A DNA stretch of 64,000 bases from Moringa oleifera (GCA_021397835.1 JAJFZO010000344.1:2542001-2606000), one strand, 5' to 3'. Positions 36,001 through 49,974 are shown, numbered from the stretch's first letter. Notes: generated by a model from the letters alone, not told the origin. A program made the numbers and translations.

Positions 36001-39000
36001 TTTGATTAATATTTTTTCTTTAATAGAAAAATTAACGTATTTCATTAAACAATTAAAAATTAAAAAAATTGAACAGATTTCATTACGAACTCTAATTGAA
36101 AACAAAACCTTAAGATTTAGCTTTTGGTTTTCTGCTCTTTTAACATTGAACTAACGACTTAAGATTAAAACTAAACTGAATTTTAACTAGGATCAAATTT
36201 AATTAATTTTAATCATTGATTAATTTATAAGTAAAAATTTAAGCTTTAAAACTTATAGTTATAAAAAAAAAAGAGTAAATGTTCAAGAAAACTCTGAAGT
36301 TTGCATGCAGTAACAAATCAAACCTCGATGTATAAAAAGTGATAAAATATATCCTAATTTTTTTATAATTAAAGAAATAAATCTTGAGCCCTAACATTGT
36401 CGAAAATGAGCATTTAAGCAAGGTTAACATTGTATTTTCTCATTCATTTTTCCTCTAAAACGAAACCAATAACCCCTTTCTCTTATGTGCTTTTTATTTC
36501 ACACTGTTAATCTTTAAAATTGAAAGGAGCTCACACTGACAAAGTAAAAGACATAATTCATGCTTTCGAAAAATAGTTCCTTTCAACTCGAAACATCCCA
36601 AATTTTTATTATTTTATACAAAGACGCCTGATATCTGACATGTAATTAGATAAGAAGCATCATCAATCAAGCCATTAATTTTTTTCAAAGAAAAGTAATT
36701 TCATAACTTCAAACCAACAAATCCTTATATCATTAACAAAAAACAACTTAATGACTCATAGAATCAAGAATCACTTATTTGAGAAAAAGTTTTCATCGAT
36801 TAATTATGCAAATCTAAGATTTAGGTCCAGTATAGATGACACAGTCTTTGTCGAGAACGAAGAGAGAAGAAAGACTTAAAAAAATATTTTGACTTCGCTC
36901 GTGTTGTTAAATGGGTGAAGACTTTTTTTTGAAAACTCAAGTTTGCTCTTCAATAAACATTAACTTATATTACCGAATGAAATTTTCGATTAACGAAAAA
37001 TTTATTTTATTTTAATATAAAAGACCGAAGTGTGTTTTTTTATTTTTTATATATTGAAATTTAATTTGTTACTAAAAATAAATTTTAAAATTTTTTTAAA
37101 TATTTATCAAATATAAAAATTATTATCAAAATAAAACTTGAGAAGCCCATCATAAAAGTAAAATAAATTCGTCATGATTTGGAAAAAAAAAAAGGACATA
37201 ACGTGAGAATCTTTCAAAATGAAAATATGCACATCATGCAAAAGCTTAATCATGATGATTACAAAATAAATAATTGAAACAATAATGACTTAAGTAGGCT
37301 ATAAAGGCACCGATGAAGAGAAGAATCTTTCAAGAGAATTGAGATTAGAGTGTAGTAAAGCCCCTCTTTTGCAGTTTTAATCTAAGATATGATACAATTG
37401 GCTGTTCAAACTATAATAAAGCAAAACATTGAAAGTAATAAAGAAATAGTTCTAGGGTTCCAAAATTCTAATTTTATATCACTTTTCAAGATCTTTCTAA
37501 ATTATTTTTATTTTTTAAATAAAAAATTAATAAAATAATATGATAACTTTAATAAATTTAAAGGAATGGTCCTATTTATTTTTTCAATGACTCAAAAAAA
37601 TATAAGATACCATCGTGAGTTTAGAACGCATTTACAAAATATGAATAACTCATATATTATTTAGTTATGTAATTTTTTGGTGACGTGAAATTTAGGCACT
37701 TGTTTTCTCTATTATAAAAATATAAAATATAAAAAAATTAAGTTGTGTACTAATTTTAAATTGATTTATATTATATATACATATATTTATATATTGATGA
37801 GAATCAAGAAGCATAGTTAAAAAAAATTATTGCATGATTTCCGGATGATTCAAGAGATTTGAGCAGATTTTACCATAGTGCATTCCAAGATAGGCTTTCG
37901 AGAAAATCAAGACTTAATTAATGTAATTAAGGCAATTGATAGAGCTGGTTTGCTTGATTTGGGCATAAATTTTTACATAATTTATTAAAATATTTTCTTA
38001 ATAAAGTGTTGATTATAAGATTTACTTTAAATAAAGACTCTAATATAGTGTTTGATCTCAATAATGCATTAATATTTTTGTTGATTTGAATTGTCTCAAA
38101 CTTTTGAAAAGATATAGAAATTTACCAATTCAATAAAATTAATAATTATTATTTTATTTATTTAATTTTTATCACATAGTATACAAAAATATCCTTTGAC
38201 ATTATTTTAAAAATATCAGCATTAGATTAATTAAAAAATTTCATCCCTCTACAAGATTTGATCCAAAATTGGTCTATAAATACTTTAATTTTCAAGGAAA
38301 AAATTGATTACATGCCAATTCCAATCTAACAAAGGTCACCATTAACTTTTCTATGTTGAAACCAATTAAATGTTTTCTTTTAAATTTTCATTTACTATCC
38401 GAAATGTAGATGCTTTCTTTTTCTTTTTTCATTTTTCCTAAATAAGCTTGTATGTGAGCATTAATTGCATAGAGACTGTGTGATCTTTCAACCCTATACA
38501 TAGAAAATTGATAACAATGGTTTTACTGATAAAATTAAAAATGTAAACTTAATTATCAAGGTTCTATCATGGTGGTATTTAAATGCTTAATATTTTTTTA
38601 TTTAAATAATCAACGGGTCAGATTTCCTTCAATAAAGTTTGAATTATAATTTTTTAAAATAAATATTTTAAAACGGCTAGTTAGGTTTCAAGGAAACTAA
38701 TATATTATGAAATAAATAATAAATAAACTTTGCATTTCAGTCAACTAATATTTTCCTGAATTAGATCTTTCAATTGACAATGATTTATATATAAATTAAT
38801 TTAACTTACAATATGATATCTTATCAAGCATGAATTGGTTTTTTTAGGTGTGCGAAGTCAACAAAGATTTTGTAACTCAGTGAACAATGCAGGATCTGGT
38901 AGTTAATTAGAACAAACATTCATGTACGTAGAGATTAGAAATCCTATTTACTCTAATATTGCACAGAATTAAGGAGGAAACTTGGGAAAACAAGAATCAA

Positions 39001-39361
39001 AGTAGAAAAGGTAGGCAAAGTTTTCCTGTTAGGTTTAACACCATTAATTCTGGGGGCAAAGTGAAGTTTTCAAGAACTGGGTTCAAAAGTATTAGCCTTT
39101 GTAATTCTGGTCCTTGGAGAAACTGGCTGGGGAGTTGTTTAAATCTGAGCTTCCATTCAAGTAATTAGGAAGTGAATGGCACAAATGTCAGAAAGAGTTT
39201 TGTATATCTCGAGAATCCATCCAAAGCAAAGTCACTTTGTATGCTTCATACAGCAAATTTTAGGAGGTAGTCCTGACCTTTAGAAGACAATCTTCACGAG
39301 TAGCATGCAAAAGAAAAAGTATCTTTATCTTCCATGATATGGCAAGAATCAGTCTGCATCT
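33069..39361. other. Promoter flank of MATE A, AT-rich spacer, and 3' flank of MATE B
   Basis: No gene seen. To about 33,640 the sequence resembles the upstream flank of MATE B. From 33,640 to 38,740 it is unassigned AT-rich DNA with (AT)n runs at 35,041-35,085 and 35,521-35,540. From about 38,740 it matches the downstream flank of MATE A. About 115 bp around 39,190-39,335 in the 3' UTR region of gene B are missing from gene A. Confidence 0.6.
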
Positions 39362-42300
39362 TTATGATACCAAATCCATAGGGGTAACAGAGTGATGCAG
39401 TGTCTGCTTTGCTTTATTTGCCTAAGCAAGAAAGCAATGACAACATACCATTCAGATTTTCCATTCAGAGAAACAAAGATGGATGATTGAACTATGTCTT
39501 ACCTCTTGCTCCCAGTTTGTGCGGACCATCACGATCAAAAAAGATAGGACTTGAACAATAAGTCCACATATGATCCCCATCCAAAGCCCCTAAAGTGTAA
39601 GAGATAACAAAAGAATTTAATCATCTTTTTTTTTTTCTGCTATTATGTGAATATGTAAAAGGGAATAGCAGATAAATTGGAATGGTGCAGCTTTCTTTAC
39701 CATACCACCAAGGTGTAAGACAAAAGCCAGCAAAACAGCAATTGGAATTCCTACAAGATAATATGATCCAAGATTCACATAGGCACCTATCTTCTGCCAC
39801 CCACATCCTCTGGCAGTGCCTAAACAGAGATAAAAGTTAGATTAGTTACCATGCAAGCAATTGCTTGTTAATTCTATTCAATTTGATGGTTCTTGTTTTC
39901 AGAAATGTTCCTCAAAGAAAGCGCTTTCTTCGGGTTCTGGTTTCCCTCTTGGTCCTCTATGTATGGTCAGAAGAGTTTGGTGAGAATTGTTACACAATGA
40001 TTTTAGCGAAAATGAACGTAGAGGCAAACCTGAGAGAACACACTGGAGTCCATCCACAAAATTTGACACTGCAAGTAATGGCAACATGGCTGCTACATAT
40101 TGAACAACTTCCATTTCACTGCTATAGGCATAGCCCCAGATATTGCGTATCAAAATCAACACTGAGCCAACTAACATGCCCTCGATAAGGGCCAAGGCCA
40201 GGACAACCCATGCCGCCAAACGTGCAGCTTCTGGATGCCCCGCTCCTAACTCATTTGAGACCCTGGTGCTTTAAAGTACAGACAATGGACAGATTAGAGC
40301 ACTGATTCAGATGAAATTACTCGCATAAAAGATGTTCTAAACTTCAAGACCAGTCAAAATTCAGCTCTGAGCAAAATTGAAACAAAAGTCTTAATGTTAT
40401 AAGTTGTCAAGAGTTCAAATTTTAATTTGGTAACTGAAGATAACTGTTGAAACATCTAAAAACAGCAATGAAGAAATAACTGATGTTCCAGTAGTTAAAA
40501 CTGTTTCTCAATTTGAAGGCAAGGTATTATGATTATGAAACATATAGTAAGTGATTTAATTTGCATAACTCACCTCACCACAGAACTGAGACCAAAGGGA
40601 ATCGTCCAAACCACTGAAGCAGTAGAGAGACTGGATATACAGGTAATGCGTGAGACAAATGAATTTGGATAACTCTGAATAAGAAGTCAATAGGTGTTCA
40701 CAATCAGGGAGGAAACATCCAGTAACTCAATGAGATTATGACCTGATAGAAAGGACCGAAGTTTCCAACTGAGGATTAGGAAGAAGGCCGGATAGGAGAA
40801 CCATCATTTCGAAAGACCATGCTTCGAAGCTGTTGAACATAGCAAAACTGCGTTAAAATCTTCAACCAAAACAAAAGAAGAATATTGCACTTTCCAAAGA
40901 ATATCTTGGTCAATGTCAATGCTCTTTATGAGCAATAGGTACATGGAAGGAAATGGACATAGTAGCATATTAAAATTTCAAACTTTTTGCAGGCAGAGAG
41001 TTCCATGCAGAAATCTATAGATTACCAAACCATAACAGTGGATGGAATAGCAAGCTTAAGAAACGTGAAAATGTCTTTCAATGCCCCCTTTGAAAATCCA
41101 GTCCAAGTTTCGGCAAAAGAAGAAGAGAACTTGACATAATATGCCAGCAACAACACATTTATCCAATAGGATATTGAATTTGCCAATGCAGCTCCTTTGT
41201 TTCCCAGACCTGATTTGGATACCAGTATCCAGCACAGGAAGATGTGCAACAGAGTTGTAATTCCAGAGCTTATCATCATTGGAAATACTATGTTCTGGGT
41301 TTGTAAGAATATGACAAGGCACATAAGCAGACCATATGCAAAAAGACTTGGAATCATAAACCAGACGTATGATCCTGCTTCTTCTGCTATCTCTCTATCC
41401 TGGCCTAGAGTTATTAGGATGGATCTTGTGTTTGCCCAGACTACTGCGAGTGGTATGCTTATAACTAAAAGAGCAAACATGGCTCTTTGCATGTGTATGC
41501 CAAGCATACTGTACTGCTTTGCTCCATATGACTGGCCGCATAAGGTATCTAATGCACTTGCCATTCCCATCTACTCAAACAAAAAGAAAAAGCAATTATT
41601 TCAATCACTTGAGACAAAAAAATATATTATGTACTTCCTTCTAAATTGCAAGAGTTAGAAAACAAATGAGACAGATTCAAACTGTTTTGTGAGTTCTTAG
41701 TTGCTCAGGATTGCACTTGTTACTGCAGAATTCCAGTTTTTTCTTTCTTTTAATTTTTTAATCATTTCTTTTACTTCTTGCAAAACAAAACATGAAAAAG
41801 TGTGACAAACTAGAACATCTATTCTTATGGATATTTGGCCGTCATGTTCCACAGCCTAAGCAGAATCAATTTAGCTGCCGTGGGATATATCCAACTAGCA
41901 AAGCAAACGAGCAACTCTCTCTCTCTCCACAATACAATATATATAAGCTAAAGTTTAAAGGAAAGACTTAAGCACACTGAAATGCATGAGACTATTATGT
42001 CTGGCAAGAAAGGAATTAATAAGACATATAATATTGAGGCACATATCAATGTTAATTACTGTCACAATTTTGGAAGTAAAATAGAACCATTTGTTGATTG
42101 AGTGTAGCCTCAACGCACAGCTAAAATATATGAAACACAATATCACAAATTTTATGCAAGTTCGTGAAAGCTAACATAGTGGCATAGCAAATTTATATTC
42201 AGACCACTTCCAGTAATTTCTGTGATAGCTTAATAAGTTTCCAATATGATTACAAAAACCAACTCCAAGTATATTGTGTATTATTATTACATTAATTTCA

Positions 42301-43583
42301 ACCATATGTATCTTTTTTAAAAATACGTATATACAAAAATATATTGATCGATTGTTGTGCAAATGCAAATGTAAGTTTTCAAACTCGAAGACTTCGTTGG
42401 TAATGACTTGATAACAGATGAATATAACCTAATCTTTAATAGAAAAAGATGGGGCAGACGCGAGCATGTGAGTCATGGTAGCTACCAGGCAAACAATGGC
42501 CAAGAGTTCGATAGCAATTTTCAAATGCGGCAGCTCCAAATAACAGCGACGCAGAAAACAATTCTGAACATATTGGATAACATCAAAAGGAAACATGGTC
42601 ATAAAAGGAGGAAAGGTAGCATTGGCTAATCAAACAGGTAGAGATTGGTTAAAACAGAACATATTTGATGAGATTGCCCTGGTAGCAGATAATGACACAT
42701 CTCCGTCCGTAAACTTGATGATTCCCGAAGGGGTTTCATACCCCTCGTTGATTAGCAGATGATTAAAAGAGCTTACAAAGATCACTACTTCTACAGCTTT
42801 GCTTTACAGAAGGAATGCTATAGTGTCCTTCTATACAGCAACATGCTTGCTATCTACATGCCGTACAGAAACTCTGATTTAAGACCTTAATAAACAATGA
42901 AAAACTGTAAACAAAGTCCTCTTAATTCTGAACAAATGTTTAGAGAACTATTTATGATTATGCTTTCGGGTTTCCTGTTGCTTTCATATTTTCTTCCCAC
43001 TTTTCTGCTGGTGATTATACTCTCCAGAAACCAAATGAAGCTTAGAGAGAAGCATAGACATCGCGATTTGAGAACCCATAAATCTCAAATGGGGTAAAAC
43101 AAACATTGTTTTGACTAACTATGAGGAAGAAGCCACCACAACGTATAGCATCAATCAAGCACATGATAAACTAAGGACTTGCATACGTAGATACATATAT
43201 TTAACACGACAGATACAATTAAATGTGAGAAATTATACAAGTTGTGACAAAATCTACATATGTCAACTAAGTAAGAGGAAGGAACTTACCAACAAGCTGA
43301 AGCCGGTTACAGATGCAAACGAAGTTGCCATTGAAGCACCAGAGAGAGCCAACTCACCGAGATGACCAGAGAACATCACAGATATCATCTGCAAGCAGTA
43401 CTCGAACAGGCCCACAGCGATTAAAGGCCCTGCTAGCCACAGCTGCTTATTCACTTCCTCAATTATTGCCTTTCTCCTATCAACCTTTTCGTTGCTTCTC
43501 TCTCTGTTTATTCCAGAAGAACTTTTCTCATCAACTTGAATCAAATGCGAAATCAGACACGACTTCAAGTCTTCTCTCTCCAT
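39362..43583 (-). CDS. DTX16-like: MATE efflux transporter, DETOXIFICATION 14/16-like (copy B)
   Basis: Eight exons, in transcript order: 43583-43290, 41570-41026, 40847-40743, 40630-40574, 40268-40030, 39819-39701, 39589-39503, 39421-39362. They give an open 501-residue protein. Exons 2-8 have exactly the same lengths as in copy A (545, 105, 57, 239, 119, 87, 60 nt). The start ATG at 43,583 has no nearby upstream competitor. The family motifs are the same as in copy A. Differences are scattered and mostly conservative. They include [10 protein letters not shown] for [16 protein letters not shown] for [14 protein letters not shown] for [20 protein letters not shown] for [12 protein letters not shown], and a divergent C-terminal tail ([19 protein letters not shown]). 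The intron 4 acceptor is TTTAAAG instead of TTTACAG, still AG but weaker. It is transcribed in the same direction as copy A and lies upstream of it. Confidence 0.93.
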
Positions 43584-43663
43584 TTTCTTTACGCAGCGAA
43601 TAGCTAACGGGAGAGAAGACGCAGAAATAGCAAGTTGAGACTGGTGACGTTCATATAAGCGTG

Positions 43664-43671
43664 AAATATAG
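43664..43671 (-). promoter_or_regulatory. Candidate TATA box of MATE gene B
   Basis: Minus strand CTATATTTC about 80 nt upstream of the ATG, in the same place as the TATA box of copy A (both are followed on the plus strand by GAATTCTGGTC). TTATATGA at 43,652-43,659 is an alternative. Confidence 0.4.
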
Positions 43672-44245
43672 AATTCTGGTCATTGTAGGCGCTTCGTTTT
43701 CATTTTGGTTTCCTCCACATTAGACTTTGTCGATATCACCCCCAAGTATTCTTAAAATTTCCATTGAGCCATTTCTCCAAATTGCAAGTTCAGCTTTCCT
43801 CAATGGGATACCAATAACTCAATAACATGTAAGTGTGAATGAAAGATTCAATTTACAAAATTAATTTTTCAATTATTTTTCTGTACTTTCCTTCAAATAT
43901 TTAAAAATTAAAAACTCACATTATTTACATAATTATGGTCCAAATAAATTTTATGTGAATATTTTTAATTGATTGCATTAACATTTTTATTTTGGAAGTT
44001 AAATTCTTTAATTTTTGAAATATAAAAAAATCAAAAATCATTTACAACTCTTGGAAAGAGTGGTTGGAATTGAAACAATGATGAAATGTTGAGATAAAAT
44101 TAATAAAAACTGAAAATTTTAGGGTTCAAAAAGAAAAATCTTTTATCATTAAGGGCTACGATTGATATGTAGGCTTTATAGGTCTCTATGGACTAAAACA
44201 TCCACGTTATCTTGGCGTCATTGGAACTAAAATGTGCAGAACAGA

Positions 44246-45577
44246 AAGCGGGAGTTGATTTGATTGGTCAGTGGCGTGTCGCGGAGATGTGTTAACACCA
44301 AGTTTAAGTTATTTATAAATCTTTTATTGATTTAATTATACAAAAAATATTTATTATAATTTAATAAAATTAATAATTATAATTTTATTTATTTATTTTG
44401 TTTTATTATTTTTATTTTTTAAAAAATAATATAAATTCAAATCAATAAAATAAATTTTCTTTTGTTCTAAGTTAAAACAGAGTGGACTACTAGAAAAGAC
44501 AATTGCTTGCATACAATTGAGATTATTATATTACAAACATATCTATTTTAAGAAATATTAATTTATAATTACGAATTTTCAATATTAATAAATTAAACTC
44601 TTAAATATACATATATTTTTTAAAAAACATGAATTTAAGTATCAATTAGTGCATTTCATGTAATTTCTCTTGGCTTTATAATAAGTAAATTATATAATTA
44701 GAATGGGCGTTTTCATATTCGGTGCTCTTCACATTTATAAATATATAAAAAATTAAGTATTTTAATAATTTATTTTATATAAATATCAATATCTATATAT
44801 AAAAACAAAAAAAAAATTGTAACATATCCAACAAAATGCAAACAAAACTCATTTTTCATTAAAAAAAAAGAATTCAATTAATCCAAACCTATAAGGAAAC
44901 TAAGTCAATTGAAGTGTACGAGGAAGTGAAGACAAATGAAGAAAGAGGGATAAATGGACAAATACGGGTGGGACATGGCTATGGCAAAGCTTATTTTTGC
45001 AGGCAGGCATCCCTCGTGGTCCGGAGCCACCTACTGCAGGCATGTAGTGAATGTTTTATCTGTTAACATTTATCGACTCTATTCTTTTCATTTACAATTG
45101 GACCACTACGGCAACTATTCACAGTCCACAAAATCTTAGTCTAAATATTCCATATCACGTGGCATAGGACTTACAATTTGGATGAATGAAAAACGTTTAT
45201 CATTTTGTGTTTATATAGTGAAGTTTCGTGTGTATATGATGCTTGTTGATATATGGCTGGTGGAGGTCAAACACGTAACCATTAAGGAGGCAAAGCATAG
45301 TTTTAATGCGTTGTCATTAAGAACTAAGTATGATGACCTCTCATGTAAAAGAGAAAAGAAAGGGACGGAGCTAGTAGTATTCTTTAATATAAAAGAGGAA
45401 AGGAGATGAATTGTGAGGGGTTTAGACAGGTGAACGAATAAAGAAGAGAGTTTGTAATGGAGAAAGTGAAATAAATTACTTTTATGACTGAATTTGGTCA
45501 ATAGCTACTTCCTCACGAGATTAAGGATTTTTGGCAAATGTCTCGTTTGTTCCTCGGTCATTTTATCTGCCGCAGAT
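44246..45577. other. Intergenic DNA, no gene recognised
   Basis: AT-rich to about 44,880, then more mixed sequence. Two short open stretches, 44,954-45,139 (plus) and 45,182-45,409 (plus), have no recognisable family, no conserved context and no splice support, so I do not call them genes. Confidence 0.5.
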
Positions 45578-46030
45578 TGTCACAAGCCTAATTTTCAAGT
45601 CCCATTAGTGTGATCCACCTGTAAAGCTCACTTACAAAGTTCACTTGCAAGATCCATCATTTAAAAATTTCAAGAGATATATAAAATTTTTTTAAAATTA
45701 TTTTTATCGTACTTGATATAAGTATTTTATAACATTAATTAAAAAGCTTTTAGAAGACAAGTAATCACCATTGGATCAAATTAATCCTAACCATTTTTGA
45801 GCTGGTGGCTTCCTATAAATACTTCATGAGTTCATTTAAAAAAAGTAATTTCAAAAATTCAATAATAAAAAGTCTTCATCTAGCAACTAGCTCCCTCCTC
45901 AACCTTCTTCAAGCCTCTTGGCTCTTTTGCAATATCTCAAGTTCTTTCTTAGACTTGATTAGTAACCAAGTAGCAGAAAAGTTCCTTAAGCATAGCACGG
46001 GTTAGCCTTTGAATCAATTGGCCCGTGACA
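45578..46030 (+). repeat. 5' LTR of a Ty3/gypsy element
   Basis: 453 bp starting TGTCAC and ending GTGACA, a perfect 6-bp inverted pair at the LTR tips. It is followed after two bases by a perfect primer-binding site. It is unrelated in sequence to the TR-GAG LTRs. Confidence 0.8.
45814..45821 (+). promoter_or_regulatory. TATA box inside the Ty3 LTR
   Basis: TATAAATA in CTTCCTATAAATACTTCAT, about 237 bp into the LTR; likely the U3 promoter. Confidence 0.6.
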
Positions 46031-46032
46031 GT

Positions 46033-46045
46033 TGGTATCAGAGCC
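46033..46045 (+). other. Primer-binding site, initiator-methionine tRNA
   Basis: TGGTATCAGAGCC, the complement of the tRNA-iMet 3' end used by most plant LTR retrotransposons, two bases after the LTR. Confidence 0.9.
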
Positions 46046-46079
46046 AAGGTTTAGCATACACCAAGGGCACATAAAGAGC

Positions 46080-47945
46080 ATGGCAAATGTTGTGGAGATG
46101 GCTCAAGAGTAAGTTCGTGCTATCGAAGAGACTAGGCCTATAAGCAAGCAAGGTAAGTGTAAGACTAACCTTGATATTATTTATGCTCGTGTTGTAGGTC
46201 TAGAACAATCCATGTCCAAAATGGATGAGGTACTTGATGGTGTTGACGCAACAATGGGTAAAGTTGGTGACTATCTTGATAGTTGATAAACAAAATATTC
46301 TCAGTTTCCACCAGCTACAAAGCGATTATCATTGAATTTAGCCTAACCATTCATAAGGAAATGGAATCCATCATTCGAGAATTAATAAAGAAGTTGTCTG
46401 ATTTACGCTTTTACGTTGAATAAGACCTTCGAGATTTTCATGTGGAAGTCATGGATAAACCCACACTTTATGGAGGATCAAACTCCATAAGCAGTGGCAA
46501 TGAATGTAACATCTAAGTTCTCAAGCTAACTACCTTCAATGGTGTACGAAACACTACTGAAGTGGAGAACTTCCTATTTGGCCTTGAACAATACTTTGAG
46601 GCTAAGTGTGTAAGAGATGATGCCTCTTAGATAAGCACAACACCTTTTTGCCTTCATGACTCTGCTAAGCTATGGTGGCAACGCAAGCATAATGACATAG
46701 CCAAAGGCTTATGCATAATGAGTCTCGAAAAGATTTCAAGGAGGTAAGGAAATAATTCTCCCCATGTAACACCAAAAAGTAAGCATATGGTCGCCTTACA
46801 AACCGGTTATACCTGAGATTGCATTAAGGAGTTTACCACTCTCATCCTTGAGATCGAAGACATGTTGAAGAAAGATTCTTTCTTCTACTTCATGGATGGG
46901 TTGAAAGATTTGACTCGAGTCGAGCTTGAAGGTGTAAGAACCCTCGATGATGCTATTGTAGAAGCTCAGTCACTTAGTGATTATGGACCATCAAAGGATA
47001 GGAAAGGAATTTATGACAAAGGTAAGGGAAAGAAGACTTAAAAAAAAAAAATCGAAGTTGCAAAAGTGACAAATAGGGCAAAACACCATTCCAAAAAGGA
47101 GAAACAAAAAAACAAAGAGCAAGTGAAGAAGGTAAGTCTATTCCTTATAAATCTAAAAACCCTTATTTCATTTGTGATGGACCCCATTGAAAGGCTTTCA
47201 ATGAAATCATGAGCCAAGAAGAGGAAGCCAAACCTCAAGAGCACATTGGTTCACTATGCATCTTGGGTGCTCTAAAAGGAAACTCGTTCATCATCACGCC
47301 AAGTAAAAAGGGGTTAATGTTTATGGATATCAACATTGATAATAAGGATGCTCGTGCTTTACTTAATATGAGAGCTACTTATAACTTTATATCCACTAGC
47401 GAGGCCAAGTGTCTTGGCCTTACTTTACTAGCAAAAAAGGGCTTCTTAAAGGCGGTCAACTCACCCATTAAGTTAGTAAATAGAATAGCCAAGGTAGCAC
47501 CCATAAGACTTGTTACATAGAGTGAAAATCTAGATTTCTTGGCAATACCCATGGATGACTTCTAAGTTGTCTTGGACATAGAATTCCTTAATAATGCACC
47601 TACCTTTCTACTGCTTGCAGCCAATGTTTTAAGTATCATGGGCAAAAGTCAAGCATGCTTGGTGTCCATAGAGCGACATATAGAAGCAAAAGCATTATCG
47701 ACACTACAGTTAATAAGGGGAGTAAAATTAAGCCAAAACTTTGTCGCTACTATACTCGAGCTAAATGATATAGGTATGTCTCTTAAAGAGCCCTTACTTT
47801 CTTTAATTCAAAATGTGCTTAAAGAATACTAAGATGTGATGCCAAAAAAGTTATCGAAGAAGTTGCCACCAATACGAGAAGTAGTTCATAAGACTGAGTT
47901 AAAGCTTAAAACCAAACCACTCGTTATATCCCCTTATCTCATGGC
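46080..47945 (+). pseudogene. Ty3/gypsy gag-protease-RT start, decayed and truncated
   Basis: The frame opens with ATG at 46,080 but is soon broken. Gag blocks: NGVRNTTEVENFLFGLEQYF (about 46,540-46,597), LWWQRKHNDIAKG (about 46,670), KEFTTLILEIEDMLKKDSFF and MDGLKDLTRVELEGVRTLDD (about 46,825-46,955). A knuckle PYFICDGPH follows near 47,160. The retropepsin at about 47,290-47,600 reads ARALLNMRATYNFIS, so the catalytic Asp is Asn and the Gly is Arg. The linker ends in EY-stop-DVMPKKLSKKLPPIREVVHK...PLVISPY, the conserved start of gypsy reverse transcriptase. Similarity then stops at about 47,945. Confidence 0.85.
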
Positions 47946-49720
47946 ATTTTTCCATAGATTTTTGCCACAACAGCATTTCTACCATGGCATTTTGTTACAA
48001 AATATGGAATGTGTAGCAAAAATTTATAGTAAGATAAAAACTAATTTTTAAATTATAAAAAATTAAAGTTGTCATGAAATAATTCGTGGCAAATTCTATG
48101 GCAAGCTTCCTTGTAATTTGCATGAAAAATTACCATGGAATTTACCATGACGTTGTCTCAGCTTGGATATTTTCAAATTCTTTTTTAGATTTTATGACAA
48201 AAGGGTGACAAAATTTTGTTGAAAATTTCAAAAATTAATGTTCCATGGCAAAATTTTATGGTAAATTAGCTGTTTTAGTGTAATGACTTTTTCAAAACAT
48301 GTTTATTAGAACAAAATTTTGAGAAACTCTCTCTAAATGGTAGCTGAATTTTCTCAAACTAATAAGTGTAAAATTGAAAAAGGAAATATAGATCATCATA
48401 GAAACTACAGCAAGATTCTCAATGAGAAAAACCAAGTAATGTAATTAGAATTTAGCATTAGAATAAAATAAGTCTTCTGGGTGGCTATTCTCTAGATATT
48501 TTCTTCATAATTCTAACTCAGTCTACCTATTCTTTTCTTGTTAAAAATATCTATAACAAAGAAACCAAAACATTTTGTTTCCACATAAAGAAATGATTGA
48601 ACTCTAGGGCATTAAAGCTACTTTTACATGAAAATAGAATTGTTCAAGAAATTAACACAATTAGTAAATTCTTAACTATACCCATGAACTTGTTCTTTTG
48701 GTTTATATTCTTATCACTTCTCTTATGGTGGTTTAACTTAAAATAATTTCAATAAAATGCAACTTGCAGCTCAGGAAGTGCCATAAATCATTTTCAAAAC
48801 AAAAAGATAACCTTTGCCTTGTAAAACTTATAGGTTGCTTACGTTTTCATCATCTCTAGTAAAATCTTTAGAATAACCTGAATTTTTCTTAGTTTCCAAA
48901 ATAATCAGGTCTTTCTTTAAAATCCACCTAATCACAAAGGTAAGCATGCCTAATGTTACGACCTATTATTTAACATTACTAAAAGTATACATGCATATCG
49001 ACAAACCATAAGGCAAGAATATGCTCCTTTAACATATATGAGGCATGATAAAAAATAGTAAGATACACATCACGTAGTTCAAGTCATGCATAAATATATT
49101 GACACCATGTAGTTCAAAATCAAAATTTAAAAATTAAAATTTAGAATGAAAATGATAAACACACTAATTCAAAAACATAGTTAGAAGGCAAGAGAAGAGA
49201 AAAGAGGAAAACTTAAGACAAAAGGGAAAGTAGTTACGTGAGAGAGAGATAAAGATAACATATGGAATTTAAGAATTTAAAGCAAGAAGTTAAAACTTAA
49301 TGCACACAAAAGGGAGACTAAGTGAAAGGAAAAGAAAGACATACTAAGGTTTTGATAGAGACTTAAAGAAAGAAGCAAAAATTATTCAAATTAAAGGTAT
49401 GTTTTAAATTATATTTATAAAGGTATGTTAAATAAATTAATTTATTACTCAAATTAAAGTTGTTTTTACTCATCTTATATTTATAATTAAGACTAGATAA
49501 AATCAGCTTTATCTGAATCTTTTTACGAATCTTAGTGACGATTAGTAGAAACAATCATTATATGTATGACATATACTGATGAACTTTCTATACATCGGTA
49601 ATGGCTATATATTTACTGACAGACTAGAAAATTTGTCATTATATATAGATTTTTACCATTACTACAAGGTAGTGTTCGTAAATGGCAATTTTTTTTTATA
49701 GTGAAGGTATAAGCGATAAT
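47946..49720. other. Block interrupting the Ty3 element, with DNA-transposon-like repeats
   Basis: No RT, RNase H or other coding similarity is visible. 47,946-48,290 is packed with CATGGCAAATTTT-type words in both orientations and ends GCTGTTTTAGTGTAA. 49,540-49,705 has repeated TACTGATGAA, CATCGGTAATGG and ACTGACAGAC-like words and ends TTTTTATAGTG. Both endings resemble the TAGTG terminus of CACTA elements, but matching left ends were not found. The DNA between them is unassigned. Confidence 0.4.
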
Positions 49721-49974
49721 CACATTGTCAAGTCAACTTGGCTTAGAAAGTGCTACATTAAGTTTATTTTTGGTTGACCTTACAGGTCAATACCAACAAG
49801 TTCACACATAAGTGAGAAAAATATTAGTTATATGTCCACATGCTTTTAGTCTTATTCATCCCCTTGATGAGTCATTCATGCTCGTACTTGTTCATCTAAT
49901 GGAAAATTAATCTTATATTAGACCATTACCTATAGCATCCATCAAACAATCAAAATTCTCCATTAAAGCAAGTT

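Larger units (their letters stand above)
38740..44245 (-). repeat. Duplicated MATE block, copy B
   Basis: Matches 28,290-33,640 in the same orientation, about 10.5 kb apart. Confidence 0.7.

Noticed and set aside
41197..41658. 153-codon plus-strand open frame over MATE B
   Set aside because: Antisense shadow of exon 2; similar antisense openness appears over copy A because the exon is long and conserved.
46033..46045. tRNA gene fragment (TGGTATCAGAGCC)
   Set aside because: Its position two bases after an LTR makes it a retrotransposon primer-binding site; no cloverleaf surrounds it.
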